From an uncultured Fibrobacterota bacterium (GTDB taxonomy: Bacteria; Fibrobacterota; Fibrobacteria; UBA5070), in NCBI GenBank assembly GCA_903825275.1, contig CAIKAA010000166.1:1-44838 (forward strand): DNA of 44,838 nt. Reading direction: 5' to 3'. Below the pieces are notes generated by a model. That model saw only the letters and a program-made list of their open reading frames with translations, searched no databases and had not been told where the DNA came from. A program made the translations under genes and the position numbers. Below are positions 1 to 8,534 of this stretch, piece after piece; positions within the stretch are counted from its first letter, which is position 1, and each line of letters begins with the position of its first letter.

Positions 1-581
1 CGCCTACGCTCCCTTTACGCCCAGTGATTCCGAACAACGCTTGCACCCCCTGTATTACCGCGGCTGCTGGCACAGAGTTAGCCGGTGCTTCCTTCATGAC
101 TACCTTCAACGCGTGGGCTTTCCACTCCCACACGCTTTATTCATCATCGACAGAGGTTTACACACCGAAATGCTTCATCCCTCACACGGTGTTGCTGCGT
201 CAGACTTTCGTCCATTGCGCAAAATTCCCTACTGCTGCCTCCCGTAGGAGTCTGGGCCGTATCTCAGTCCCAATGTGGCCGATCACCCTCTCAGGCCGGC
301 TACCCATCGTCGCCTTGGTGGGCCATTACCCCGCCAACTAGCTAATGGGCCGCGAACTCATCCCCGAACGTTCCAATTGGAACTTTCTTAACCAAGCCAG
401 GTGACTCGATAAACCTATCCGGTATTAGCGGCTCGTTAGAACCGTTATCCCAAATTCGGGGGCAGATTGTTCACGTGTTACTCACCCGTCCGCCGCTGAC
501 CCCTTGCGGAGCCCGCTCGACTTGCATGTATGAGGCACACCGTCAGCGTTCGTTCTGAGCCAGGATCAAACTCTCCAATCA
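1..581 (-). rRNA. rrs: 16S ribosomal RNA, 5' part (cut by window edge)
   Basis: This is the 5' ~580 nt of a 16S rRNA gene on the minus strand; the rest lies outside the window. Three universal blocks are visible as reverse complements: the 27F site at 555-574, the 338 region (ACTCCTACGGGAGGCAGCAG on the minus strand) at 232-251, and the 515-530 loop (CCAGCAGCCGCGGTAATAC) at 52-70. The 5' end is placed at 581 because E. coli position 8 aligns with 574. Small reading frames here are shadows of the rRNA. Confidence 0.97.
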
Positions 582-678
582 GTTTGTTCCATCCTAGCTT
601 TCCACTTTCGTGACGCGTCGCATAGTTTCCTAACAATTCAAATGAATCTAGGACCTGCACAAATCAATCCTACCAAAA

Positions 679-690
679 TGTCAAAGATTG
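679..690 (-). promoter_or_regulatory. boxA-like antitermination site in rRNA leader
   Basis: On the minus strand the leader reads CAATCTTTGACA about 100 nt upstream of the mature 16S end. This resembles the boxA element (TGCTCTTTRACA type) of rrn leaders, which is bound by NusB/NusE. Only the TCTTTGACA part matches well, so the call rests on position plus partial similarity. Confidence 0.4.
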
Positions 691-791
691 AGGTTTCCCT
701 CGAAGCTTCTCGCGAAGCTCATCAAGCGCCTTGCAGCTCTTGCCTTTCTTCGAGCGTTTCGCTTTCGCGTTTCGTCGTTGAAGGGAGAGAA

Positions 792-820
792 AATATAAGG
801 TGGACCCCCGACCGATTCAA
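792..820 (-). promoter_or_regulatory. rRNA operon sigma-70 promoter
   Basis: The minus strand has TTGAAT at 815-820, exactly 17 bp, then TATATT at 792-797, a good -35/-10 pair. Transcription would start near 785, giving a ~200-nt leader before 16S. A T-run lies just upstream (833-839 on the complementary strand) and could act as an UP-like element. No other gene lies between this promoter and the 16S gene. Confidence 0.7.
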
Positions 821-912
821 GGGTCCAGGGCAAAAAAAGTTTGATGGGGTGAAATTATCTGGCGAGGAGGCCGTTTTCGCCGAACTTCAACACATCAATA
901 GGGCGGAAAGGG

Positions 913-1106
913 CGCCCCTCGCTACGCGCGGCCGGGCCGTCGTGAACCGGGCCCCGCGTTGGCGTGGTTGGGATCGGGCATGCCCGATCCCAACGCCATC
1001 ACGCCAATGCGGGGCCCGGCCCTATCGGGCGTCCGTCCCTGGCGCGGGGGGGCTCACCCCGGCCGCGCGTAGCGCGGCCACCCCTCTCCAGCTGTGTGGA
1101 GAGGGG
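913..1106. repeat. Composite nested palindromic element, copy 1 of dispersed repeat
   Basis: This non-coding block fills the gap between the rRNA promoter and the FISUMP gene. At its centre is the perfect 20-bp palindrome GGATCGGGCATGCCCGATCC (971-990). It extends into an imperfect hairpin at 947-1019, whose arms begin CCGGGCCCCGC and differ mainly by a 5-nt bulge. A 17-bp perfect inverted repeat (920-936 and 1058-1074) encloses that. A further 10-bp stem hairpin with a 6-nt loop follows at 1081-1106. The left flank from 911 is clearly similar to the left flank of copy 3 (from 2728). No transposase is present. Confidence 0.8.
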
Positions 1107-1186
1107 GATGAGCAAATCTGCGGGCGGGAGAAGCGTGAACTTACCGTTTCAGCTCACGAAGGAGGTGAGGGGATAGGGTGGGGCAG

Positions 1187-2419
1187 CTAGTCCTGGCTAC
1201 AGCGGAGCGAGAAGCCGAGCGACTTGTCGAAGTAAAAGCGATTGACGTACGCGTCGTAGTCGTCCATGAACCGGCCCCATGCGTGGGAAACATCGTACTC
1301 AGTGACACTCCACCAGTTGCCACCGGCACCAACGTCGGTGAAGTATGAGCCGTTTAAGATGCCGCCTGGCAAAGCACGAAAGCCAAACTGATCCGTGCCA
1401 TCACCGGAAAACCACCAACCATCATTTGATTTCAGAGCTTTTCCACCCCTGCAAAGATTCACCCACGAAATCGCTTCGACAGTCGTCACCAAGGTCGTCC
1501 ACTCGTTTTCGCTCGGAACGTGCCAGCCTGCTGGGCAAATGCCCTGCACGCCACTCGGACTCTGCGTACTCGAAGCCGCGTTGGCCATTACCGCCAGCCA
1601 AGTGTACAATCGACCGTATCTGGTGCATGAATCACGGCTGTTGTTATAGCACCATCCCGAATCTGCACCAGCCGCCTTGAAATTCAAATTCTCAGCCATC
1701 CAGGTCTGCGAACCGATCTTCACCGTTCGGTACACCTGGCCATCGCGTGCATCGTACAGAATGCCGTAAGCGATCGAATCGTTCCAGGCATAGACGCTGG
1801 ATGTGTCCATCCGCACCACAACCCCCGCGGTGTCCTGGATCGCCAGCGGAACCTGCGCCACCAACCTGGATTTCCAGGTGAACCGCAACGTGTCCACCAA
1901 TCCCTGCGTTCGGGCGGCCGTTGTTGGTTGTTGCCGTTGTAGGGATCGGGCCGATTGTAGGGATCGGGCATGCCCGATCCCTACAACGGCGCCGGCCAAA
2001 ATCGTTTCCGGCCGCCCGTTCACGGTCACGCGCAACCAGACCATCCCCGAACCGGACAACGCCAGCGGCAAACTGTACGATCCTGCACCCAATTTTACCC
2101 TGGCCACCCGGCCTTGGATCGCGCCCTTCAGATCGTAGGCCTCCACCAAAACAGTTGCAGGTTCGGATAGGTTCAGTTCCACCGATTTTCCCGTCCAGCG
2201 GGTCCGCGAGGACGGAATAATTCGTGCGTCAATTTCTGTCGTAGCCAGCGACCACGCACCAGTAGTATCTGTTGTCGTGCTCCCGCCCCCGAACGCAAGC
2301 GACACACCCACGCCCGCGAGGCCCTTGCCTACGCGATCGGTCACGGTGCCTGATACGGCGGCAAAGCAAGAGAGACTAGACAACGCCAGCAGTGAGAGAA
2401 GGGAGATGGATTGTTTCAT
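1187..2419 (-). CDS. Secreted FISUMP-domain protein
   Basis: 410 aa. An N-terminal signal peptide (residues 1-20, ending SCFA) suggests export. Residues ~22-60 look like a carboxypeptidase-regulatory-like beta domain. Residues ~85-142 look like a beta-sandwich of the kind used near sorting tails. Residues ~218-408 are a FISUMP domain, a family first expanded in Fibrobacter: DGQVYRTVKIGSQTWMAENL, then GICPAGWHVPS, ending FSLRCSQD. Function is unknown; a surface or extracellular role is inferred. Residues 144-161 are encoded by a copy of the dispersed palindromic repeat, which keeps the frame open and seems inserted between the beta domain and a linker. The ATG start has only a weak ribosome-binding site. 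The palindromic element starting at 1106 lies downstream. Confidence 0.85.
   Translation of the reverse strand: MKQSISLLSLLALSSLSCFAAVSGTVTDRVGKGLAGVGVSLAFGGGSTTTDTTGAWSLATTEIDARIIPSSRTRWTGKSVELNLSEPATVLVEAYDLKGAIQGRVARVKLGAGSYSLPLALSGSGMVWLRVTVNGRPETILAGAVVGIGHARSLQSARSLQRQQPTTAARTQGLVDTLRFTWKSRLVAQVPLAIQDTAGVVVRMDTSSVYAWNDSIAYGILYDARDGQVYRTVKIGSQTWMAENLNFKAAGADSGWCYNNSRDSCTRYGRLYTWLAVMANAASSTQSPSGVQGICPAGWHVPSENEWTTLVTTVEAISWVNLCRGGKALKSNDGWWFSGDGTDQFGFRALPGGILNGSYFTDVGAGGNWWSVTEYDVSHAWGRFMDDYDAYVNRFYFDKSLGFSLRCSQD
1934..1989. repeat. Dispersed palindromic repeat, copy 2 (inside a gene)
   Basis: The 20-bp core palindrome lies at 1961-1980 and extends to a perfect 32-bp palindrome at 1955-1986. 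The left half-unit TTGTAGGGATCGGGC is present twice in tandem (1937-1951 and 1955-1969). The outermost arms (1934-1951 and 1972-1989) are also perfect inverted repeats. The whole unit is translated in frame by the FISUMP gene. Confidence 0.85.
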
Positions 2420-2501
2420 CGGGAACCATGTTGGATCAGGGTTGTGGCGAAAGACGCCAACTTTCGCTGGTCGGAAAGGATGTGCAAAATCCTAGAAATC
2501 G

Positions 2502-2636
2502 CTAACCAGCCAGGAATACCATTTCCGGACAACTAACCGGCGGATCTGCAGCAGGTGCGCCAACGACCAGAAATTCAACTTTCTCGTCGAGAAATGCGGA
2601 CAACAGATCTCTGAAGTCGTTTTCCTGGGGTGCCAT
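2502..2636 (-). pseudogene. Remnant of a nucleotidyltransferase-like gene (N-terminus only)
   Basis: From the ATG at 2634-2636 the frame reads MAPQENDFRDLLSAFLDEKV and then EFLVVGA. This resembles the opening of small nucleotidyltransferase-fold proteins (AbiEii/MNT-like), which continue after VVGA into the catalytic GS or DxD region. Here the similarity stops at VVGA and the frame closes after ~20 unrelated residues, so no catalytic motif remains. The frame could be extended upstream to a TTG at 2702. It sits between the FISUMP gene and repeat copy 3, which suits a decayed fragment. It could also be a chance frame. Confidence 0.45.
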
Positions 2637-2727
2637 TGGAGTCTCCAGATACTTCCCAACCACGGCACATGGCCATGAGCCTGGCAGGCTGCATTCCTTC
2701 AATCTACCATCTCAACACCACTCTCGG

Positions 2728-2836
2728 GCGCCCCGCGATACTCGCGGTCGGGCTGTCGTGAACCGGGCCCGGCGTTGGTGTTGGCGTGGTAAGGATCGGG
2801 CATGCCCGATCCCTACGCCAATCACCAACGCGGGGC
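2728..2836. repeat. Dispersed palindromic repeat, copy 3 (long form)
   Basis: The core palindrome is at 2793-2812, inside an imperfect long hairpin at about 2764-2836 (arms GCGTTGGTGTTGGCGT and ACGCCAATCACCAACGC). The left flank (GTCGTGAACCGGGCCC and preceding bases) matches the flank of copy 1, so at least ~100 bp are shared, in the same orientation. It abuts the TGA stop (2837-2839) of the FmdB-type gene and may act as its 3' hairpin, though no U-tract follows. Confidence 0.85.
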
Positions 2837-3352
2837 TCACAAATCGTACATCCCGCCGTCGTAGGACGGTTCGCCACCGCCGCCGCCGGGTCCTCCCAGC
2901 GCGTCTTCCCCATAGGCGTCGCCCACGATTTCTTCCACCTTCTCGGGATCTTCGCCCGCCTCCAAGCGCCGGATCGCCTCTTGCATGGCGGGATCGTTGG
3001 CGCCTTCGCCGGTGAGGTTGGCGAGTTCGCGCATCATGCGCCCCATGGCGCGGCCATCGTTTTCGTCCATCGATTCCATTTTGGACATCAGATCCATCAT
3101 CTTGGCCTCGACGCGCGGATCGTCGAGGTTCGGGCCACCCTGAGGCATCGGGGCATCGTCGGGTGAAGAGAGAGATTCTTCTCCCCCACTCTTCGAGGCA
3201 GGCTTTCCCATGGCGAAACGGCTCATCTGGCGATCGAGGGAACCGTGGGCTTCGTGTTTGGGGCACAGGGGAATCTTTTCCGGCTCAACGCGTTTGGAAA
3301 AGAACTGGTAGATGGCATGACAATTTTTGCAATAAAACTCGTAGATGGGCAT
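2837..3352 (-). CDS. FmdB-family zinc-ribbon protein with long C-terminal extension
   Basis: 171 aa. The start MPIYEFYCKNCHAIYQFFSK is typical of the FmdB/CxxC_CXXC_SSSS family, small putative regulatory zinc ribbons; visible ligands are CKNC (residues 8-11) and a CPKH further on (~30-33), so the second CxxC knuckle is degenerate. The family is usually 70-110 aa. Here an acidic, Met-rich helical region (~80-155) and a Gly-rich tail follow. The gene starts 3 nt after the Dabb gene stop, so the two are probably co-transcribed. The role is unknown. Confidence 0.75.
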   Translation of the reverse strand: MPIYEFYCKNCHAIYQFFSKRVEPEKIPLCPKHEAHGSLDRQMSRFAMGKPASKSGGEESLSSPDDAPMPQGGPNLDDPRVEAKMMDLMSKMESMDENDGRAMGRMMRELANLTGEGANDPAMQEAIRRLEAGEDPEKVEEIVGDAYGEDALGGPGGGGGEPSYDGGMYDL

Positions 3353-3355
3353 GAA

Positions 3356-3661
3356 TCACTTCCCTTCCAATTCAAAATCCAGGACCGTGATTTTTTGGAA
3401 GGTGGACCGGACCAGGGCGGCCACCGGCTGGTGCTCGGGATGGGGAGCATAGGCTTCCAAGGCGGGCCGGTCGATGAAATCCATGGTGATCCCATGGGTG
3501 AACCCCTCGCGGCGTGCGGGTGCGGCGAAATTTTCTCCAAAGTGGCAATCCAACAGACCGTGGATTTTTCCCACCAAGGAGTTCAGGGCAACCTTGCACG
3601 CCTCGATGGATTCAGGGGTGGCGTCGGGATTCAGTTCTAGCAAAAGAATGTGTCGGACCAT
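3356..3661 (-). CDS. Dabb-family (stress-responsive alpha/beta barrel) protein
   Basis: 101 aa, the usual length of a single Dabb domain, a dimeric ferredoxin-like barrel found in stress-responsive and some enzymatic proteins. Recognisable features are the first strand MVRHILLLEL, the central helix ESIEACKVALNSLVGKI, the FAAPARREGFTHGITMDFID segment and the Y-x-x-HPEHQPVAALV helix. It is the first gene of a pair with the FmdB-type protein and is divergent from ygiQ, with ~80 bp for promoters between. No substrate can be inferred. Confidence 0.85.
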   Translation of the reverse strand: MVRHILLLELNPDATPESIEACKVALNSLVGKIHGLLDCHFGENFAAPARREGFTHGITMDFIDRPALEAYAPHPEHQPVAALVRSTFQKITVLDFELEGK

Positions 3662-3742
3662 AGGTTGGGAAATTAATCGCCTCTAGGCCCAAAGGTGGAT
3701 CGAGTTTCGAAAGGATCTATCTTTGGTTGCGAAATCTTCTCA

Positions 3743-5539
3743 ATGACAGGTCGTGCCCAAATGTTCCTTCCCACCACTCGCAAAGAGATGCATCAAAGGG
3801 GGTGGGAGGAATTGGATGTCATTTTGGTGACCGGCGACACCTACATCGACAGCCCCTACCACGGCGCGGCGGTGGCGGGACAGGTGCTGGTCAAGGAAGG
3901 GTTTCGCGTCGGAATCGTGTCCCAACCGCGCACCGACACCATCGAGGACATCGCCGCCTTGGGCGAACCCAAATTGTTTTGGGGGATTTCGGCCGGCTGC
4001 GTGGACAGCATGGTGGCCAACTACACCAGCTCCGGCAAACGCCGCAACCAAGACGATTTCACCGCCGGAGGCGTGAACGACCGACGCCCCGACCGCGCCT
4101 CGATCGCCTACACCAGCCTCGTTCGCCGCGCCTTCAAGGGAACCGTGCCGGTGGTGATCGGCGGCATCGAGGCCTCGTTGCGCCGGGTAACCCATTACGA
4201 CTGGTGGGACAACAAGATTCGCCGCAGCCTCTTGTTCGATGCCAAGGCCGACCTTTTGGTGTACGGGATGGGCGAGGCGACGGTGACCGAGCTCGCCCGG
4301 CGACTGAAGAACAACGACCCCATCGACGACCTGCGCGGCACCTGCCGGATCGCCAAGGAAAAACCTGAAGACGCCTTGGAAATCGTGTCCTTCGACGAGG
4401 TGGCCGCCGACCGCTCCAAGTACGTGGAGATGTTCCAACAGTTTTACAAGCACTCCGATCCGGTCAGTGGCAAAAAGCTCGCCCAACGCCACGGCGATCG
4501 GTGGTTGGTCCAAAACCAACCCTCGCCCAACCTGACCACCGCCGAACTTGATCGGTTTAGCGACATTCCTTGGGAGCTGGAGACCCATCCCCGCGAGGCG
4601 GTCCACGGACCGGTCAAGGCCTGGGAAACGGTTCGCTTTTCGGTGATGACCCACCGGGGCTGTTATGGCGAGTGCAATTTTTGCGCGATCGCCGTGCACC
4701 AGGGATTGACCATCCAAAGTCGCAGCGAACAAAGCGTGGTCCAGGAAATCCAACGCATGACCGCGCACCCCAAGTTCAAGGGGATCGTGGCCGATGTGGG
4801 AGGGCCGACCGCCAACATGTACGGCTACGAGTGCTCGAAAAAGATCAAGAAGGGATCGTGCGAGCACAAGCGTTGCGTGTGCCCCACCACCTGCCCCGCC
4901 CTACCCGTCACCCACGAACCGCACTTGAACCTTTTGCGCCGGGTCCGCAATTTGCCAGGGATCCGCAAGGTGTTCGTGGCCAGCGGCATCCGGACAGATC
5001 TTGTCATGGACGACAAGAAACACGGCGACGCCTACATCGAAGAAATCGCCGCCCACCACGTTTCTGGCCAGCTCAAGGTCGCCCCCGAACACTTCGACGA
5101 CCGCATATTGGGACTGATGGGCAAGCCAGGCCTGGACACCATTTTGGATTTCAAACAGAAATTCGAGAGGGCGTCCCAGAAGGCGGGCAAAAAGCAGTTC
5201 TTGACCTATTACGTCATCGCCGCCCACCCAGGCTGTTCGATGGAAGACATGGAGAAAATGGGCAACTTCGCCCGCGAGCGGTTTGGCCTAACGCCCGAGC
5301 AGGTGCAGATTTTTACGCCCACGCCCGGCACCTGGAGCACCGTGATGTACGCCACGGGAATCGATCCCTTCACGGGAAATGCGGTGTACGTGGAACGCGA
5401 CGGCGGCAAACGCCGCCAACAAAAAGAAGTCGTCGCCGGTCGCGGACCAGGCGCCCGCCAACCGGTGCCGCGTTTCCGGCTAGGCGGCAGCGGGCCGCAC
5501 AACGAATCGGGATTCAGAGCCAGGACGCGTGGGCGGTAA
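3743..5539 (+). CDS. ygiQ: YgiQ-family radical SAM protein
   Basis: ~598 aa. The radical SAM cluster motif CYGECNFC (CxxxCxxC) is at about residues 307-314. The N-terminal region is classic YgiQ: FLPTTRKEM, ELDVILVTGDTYIDSP, and VVIGGIEASLRRVTHYD. A Cys-rich stretch (GSCEHKRCVCPTTCPAL) follows the SAM core, as in the family. E. coli YgiQ is ~740 aa, so the C-terminal DUF3362 region is shortened here. The reaction is unknown. The ATG at 3743 or the one at 3761 (MFLPTT) is more likely than a GTG at 3695, because family homology begins at FLPTT. Confidence 0.92.
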   Translation: MTGRAQMFLPTTRKEMHQRGWEELDVILVTGDTYIDSPYHGAAVAGQVLVKEGFRVGIVSQPRTDTIEDIAALGEPKLFWGISAGCVDSMVANYTSSGKRRNQDDFTAGGVNDRRPDRASIAYTSLVRRAFKGTVPVVIGGIEASLRRVTHYDWWDNKIRRSLLFDAKADLLVYGMGEATVTELARRLKNNDPIDDLRGTCRIAKEKPEDALEIVSFDEVAADRSKYVEMFQQFYKHSDPVSGKKLAQRHGDRWLVQNQPSPNLTTAELDRFSDIPWELETHPREAVHGPVKAWETVRFSVMTHRGCYGECNFCAIAVHQGLTIQSRSEQSVVQEIQRMTAHPKFKGIVADVGGPTANMYGYECSKKIKKGSCEHKRCVCPTTCPALPVTHEPHLNLLRRVRNLPGIRKVFVASGIRTDLVMDDKKHGDAYIEEIAAHHVSGQLKVAPEHFDDRILGLMGKPGLDTILDFKQKFERASQKAGKKQFLTYYVIAAHPGCSMEDMEKMGNFARERFGLTPEQVQIFTPTPGTWSTVMYATGIDPFTGNAVYVERDGGKRRQQKEVVAGRGPGARQPVPRFRLGGSGPHNESGFRARTRGR

Positions 5540-5557
5540 ATTCGCTCTGGCAAGTAT

Positions 5558-5587
5558 TTGACGGCATTCGCACCAAATTAATACTAC
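5558..5587 (+). promoter_or_regulatory. Candidate promoter of the Rpn-type gene
   Basis: TTGACG at 5558-5563 matches 5 of 6 bases of the -35 consensus. The AT-rich stretch TTAATACTAC follows at 5578-5587 and could supply a weak -10 at 15-18 bp spacing. It lies 33-60 bp upstream of the ATG at 5620. Confidence 0.35.
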
Positions 5588-5619
5588 TTAAACGAGCAGT
5601 ATGACAGTAAATTCTATCC

Positions 5620-6543
5620 ATGTCCCGCGCTCACGATCCGTTCTTCAAAGCCATTTTTTCCAATATCGGTCATGCCAAGGATCTCCTCCGGGGTATCCTT
5701 CCCGGGGCAATCCTCGCTTCTCTCGACCTGGAAAACCTGGAGCCCGAGCCAACCAGCTTTGTGTCCGAATCGTTGGACGAGTCCTTCTCCGATCTCTTGT
5801 TTACCTGTCCACTCCAGGGAAATGAAGCGGTTGTGGCCATCTTGCTGGAACACAAGACTTGGCAACCCAAGCACATCCACCTCCAAATCCTTCGCTACAT
5901 GGTGAGCATTTGGGAGGCGGACCTCGACCAACAGCGTCCTCTGCGGCCTGTGATTCCCCTTCTGGTCCACCAAGGCCCATTGCCCTGGAAACTCGCCCCC
6001 TTTCGGGAGAGTTTCCCGACCCTCCCCGATCCACTTAGGCCGTTCATCCCCGACATTCGTTTGCTCTTCGAGGACCTTGCCGTGATGGACGACCACACCA
6101 TTGGCGAGGACTTCCGCGATCCCGTGGTGCGGATCGCTTTGGCCCTCATGAAGCACATCTATTCCGCCGAGGGAACCATCGCCGTCGCCCGTACCTTGAC
6201 ACCGGATTTAGGCACAGGCTTGGGGAGCGATCAAGCCCTTCGCACGTTGCGAATCCTGTTGGAGTATATTCTCAATGACGGTGTTCCGGAGGTCCACGAC
6301 CATCTGTTCCAGTCGCTCCACCCCCAGCTGAAAGGGCAGGCCATGACATTAGGAGACCTCCTCCGACAGGAGGGAAGAGTTGAGGGCGAAATCAAGGGAA
6401 AAGCTGAGGGATTGCACGAAGCGAAACTTCAGGATGCTCACAAATTGCGCGAACATGGCATTCCCTGGGAAGTGATCACTGACGTGACGGGTTTGCGCCC
6501 GGAAGATCTCGAGGCCATCGAAAGCGCTCGACTGGCGCCTTGA
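5620..6543 (+). CDS. Rpn-family recombination-promoting nuclease / putative transposase (PD-(D/E)XK)
   Basis: 307 aa. The opening HDPFFKAIFSNIGHAKDLLR and the central IPLLVHQGP and ILLEHKTWQP blocks are characteristic of the Rpn/YhgA-like family (transposase_31), DNA endonucleases that raise RecA-independent recombination. Probable catalytic residues are D58, E77 and K79 in an SDLLF...LLEHK arrangement. The C-terminus holds the helical tail (KLREHGIPWEVITDVTGLRPEDL) typical of these proteins. It is a single gene with no terminal inverted repeats, so it is not an insertion sequence. It converges on acs, 44 bp from its stop. Confidence 0.85.
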   Translation: MSRAHDPFFKAIFSNIGHAKDLLRGILPGAILASLDLENLEPEPTSFVSESLDESFSDLLFTCPLQGNEAVVAILLEHKTWQPKHIHLQILRYMVSIWEADLDQQRPLRPVIPLLVHQGPLPWKLAPFRESFPTLPDPLRPFIPDIRLLFEDLAVMDDHTIGEDFRDPVVRIALALMKHIYSAEGTIAVARTLTPDLGTGLGSDQALRTLRILLEYILNDGVPEVHDHLFQSLHPQLKGQAMTLGDLLRQEGRVEGEIKGKAEGLHEAKLQDAHKLREHGIPWEVITDVTGLRPEDLEAIESARLAP

Positions 6544-6587
6544 CAGTTTTTGTCCAACGCAACCAGCCCGCATAGCCCAACAGAAAT

Positions 6588-8534
6588 TTACCCCTTCATC
6601 ACCTTCGCGACCAAGGCGTCCACGATGGCGGGATCGGCCAGGGTCGAGATGTCGCCCAAGCTGTCGAGCTCTCCGGCGGCGACCTTGCGCAGGATGCGGC
6701 GCATGATTTTGCCGGAACGGGTTTTGGGAAGACCCGGGACAATCACGACCCGATCGGGTATCGCAATGGCTCCGATGTGGTGACGGCATTCGTTTTTCAA
6801 GGCACCGATCAACTCGCCCGATTCGTGGTAGCCTTCGCGAAGGATCACGTAGGCGAAGATGCCCTGGCCTTTGATCTCGTGGGGAAATCCCACGACCGCC
6901 GCCTCGGCGCAGGCGGGATGGGAAACCAGCGCGCTTTCCACTTCCGCGGTTCCCATCCGGTGGCCCGACACGTTGATCACGTCGTCGACCCGGCCCGTGA
7001 TCCACCAAAATCCGTCTTCGTCGCGACGACAGCCGTCTCCGGTGAAGTAGTATCCGGGGAAGGGCAACAAATAGGTTTCCACAAATCGCTGGTGATCGCC
7101 CCAGATGGTTCGCGCCTGCGAGGGCCACGAATGGGGAAGGACCAATAGTCCAGAAACCCCGTTCCCCTCGACGACCACGCCCTTTTCGTCCAGGACCACC
7201 GGACGGATTCCGGGAAGGGCCATCGTCGCGGAGCCGGGTTTCAAATCCACCACGCCAGGCAATGGGGAAATGAGAATGCTGCCGGTTTCGGTCTGCCACC
7301 AGGTGTCGACGATGGCGCAGCGTTTTTCGCCGACCACGTCATGATACCACCGCCAGGCCTCGGGATTGATGGGTTCGCCCACCGAGCCCAAAAGTCGCAA
7401 GCTGGACTTGTCATATTTTGTCGGCCAAACGTCGCCTTCGCGCATCACAGCACGGATGGCGGTGGGGGCGGTGTAGAAGACGTTGATTTGGAGGCGTTCG
7501 ACCATTTCCCAATAGCGACCGGCATCGGGCCAAGTGGGCACGCCTTCGAACATCAGGGTCGTGCATCCGTTGGCCAACGGGCCATAGACCACGTAGCTGT
7601 GTCCGGTAATCCACCCGACATCCGCCACACAGGCGTAGACTTCTCCAGGACGCACATCGAACACCAAGGCATGGGTCAGGGCGGTCTGGACCATGTAGCC
7701 GCCGGTGGCATGGGCCAATCCCTTGGGCTTGCCGGTGGACCCCGAGGTGTAGAGCAAGAACAGCGGGTCTTCGCTGTCCATCTCTTCGCAGGGGATGAAG
7801 GGACGCTCGCGGGCGACCAGTTCGTGCCAATGGTGATCTCGGCCTTCGTGCCAGACTTGCGTGGCGCCAGTCCGCGCGAAGACCACCACGTGCTTCACGC
7901 ACGCGCATTGCATGACCGCCTCGTCGACGATCCGCTTGAGGGGAATGCGCTTGCCGGCGCGAACGCCTTCGTCGGCGGTGAGGACCACGGCGCAATCGGC
8001 GTCCAAAATGCGATCCCGCAGCGATTCGGCCGAAAAGCCCGCGAACACCACCGAATGGACGGCCCCGATGCGCGCGCAAGCCAACATGGCGATGGCGGCT
8101 TCGGGGACCATGGGCATGTAGATGGCGACGCGATCGCCTTTGGAGACCTTCAACCGGCGAAGCGCGTTGGCGAGCTTGCAGACTTCGGCGTGGAGTTCGC
8201 GATAGGACAATTTCCGTCCCACGCCGGGTTCGTCGGATTCCCATAGGATCGCGGTCTGGTCGCCGCGCGTTTCCAGGTGGCGATCCAGGCAGTTCCAGCT
8301 CGCGTTCAGCTTGCCGCCCAAAAACCAGGCGATGCGCCCTTGGTGGAAGTCGGAATCATCGACCGTGGAAAAGTCCCGGAACCAATCGATCCGTCCACGC
8401 GCCTGTTCGGCCCAAAATTTGTCAGGGTCGATTTGGGCTTGGTCCACAACCGCCTGGTGGCCTTGGGCATCCAAAAACTCCGTGTGTCCTCCGGCGAAGG
8501 AAACGGCGTGGTACAGGTCGTTGGGTGCGGACAC
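6588..8534 (-). CDS. acs: Acetyl-coenzyme A synthetase
   Basis: 648 aa, the usual length. It forms acetyl-CoA from acetate, ATP and CoA through an acetyl-AMP intermediate. The adenylation P-loop YTSGSTGKPKG is at 262-272, the VDTWWQTETGS block further on, and a YFTGDGCRRDEDGFWWITGR hinge region follows. The acetylation-controlled lysine in KTRSGKIMRR falls at 609, as in Salmonella Acs. The start is GTG at 8532-8534 behind GGAGG at ~6 nt. The gene stands alone: a minus-strand terminator lies ~100 bp upstream and Rpn converges downstream. Confidence 0.96.
   Translation of the reverse strand: MSAPNDLYHAVSFAGGHTEFLDAQGHQAVVDQAQIDPDKFWAEQARGRIDWFRDFSTVDDSDFHQGRIAWFLGGKLNASWNCLDRHLETRGDQTAILWESDEPGVGRKLSYRELHAEVCKLANALRRLKVSKGDRVAIYMPMVPEAAIAMLACARIGAVHSVVFAGFSAESLRDRILDADCAVVLTADEGVRAGKRIPLKRIVDEAVMQCACVKHVVVFARTGATQVWHEGRDHHWHELVARERPFIPCEEMDSEDPLFLLYTSGSTGKPKGLAHATGGYMVQTALTHALVFDVRPGEVYACVADVGWITGHSYVVYGPLANGCTTLMFEGVPTWPDAGRYWEMVERLQINVFYTAPTAIRAVMREGDVWPTKYDKSSLRLLGSVGEPINPEAWRWYHDVVGEKRCAIVDTWWQTETGSILISPLPGVVDLKPGSATMALPGIRPVVLDEKGVVVEGNGVSGLLVLPHSWPSQARTIWGDHQRFVETYLLPFPGYYFTGDGCRRDEDGFWWITGRVDDVINVSGHRMGTAEVESALVSHPACAEAAVVGFPHEIKGQGIFAYVILREGYHESGELIGALKNECRHHIGAIAIPDRVVIVPGLPKTRSGKIMRRILRKVAAGELDSLGDISTLADPAIVDALVAKVMKG

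Noticed and set aside
24-660. Short reading frames inside the 16S rRNA and its leader
   Set aside because: They overlap conserved rRNA blocks and have no ribosome-binding sites or protein similarity.
642-1190. A 182-codon plus-strand frame through the palindromic zone
   Set aside because: It is translated repeat sequence and rRNA promoter DNA with biased composition; no recognisable domain.
3740-4867. A 375-codon minus-strand frame opposite ygiQ
   Set aside because: Antisense shadow of a clear radical SAM gene; no family signature.
5620-6543. A complete insertion sequence at the Rpn-type gene
   Set aside because: No terminal inverted repeats or target-site duplication were seen; Rpn genes are usually chromosomal singletons.
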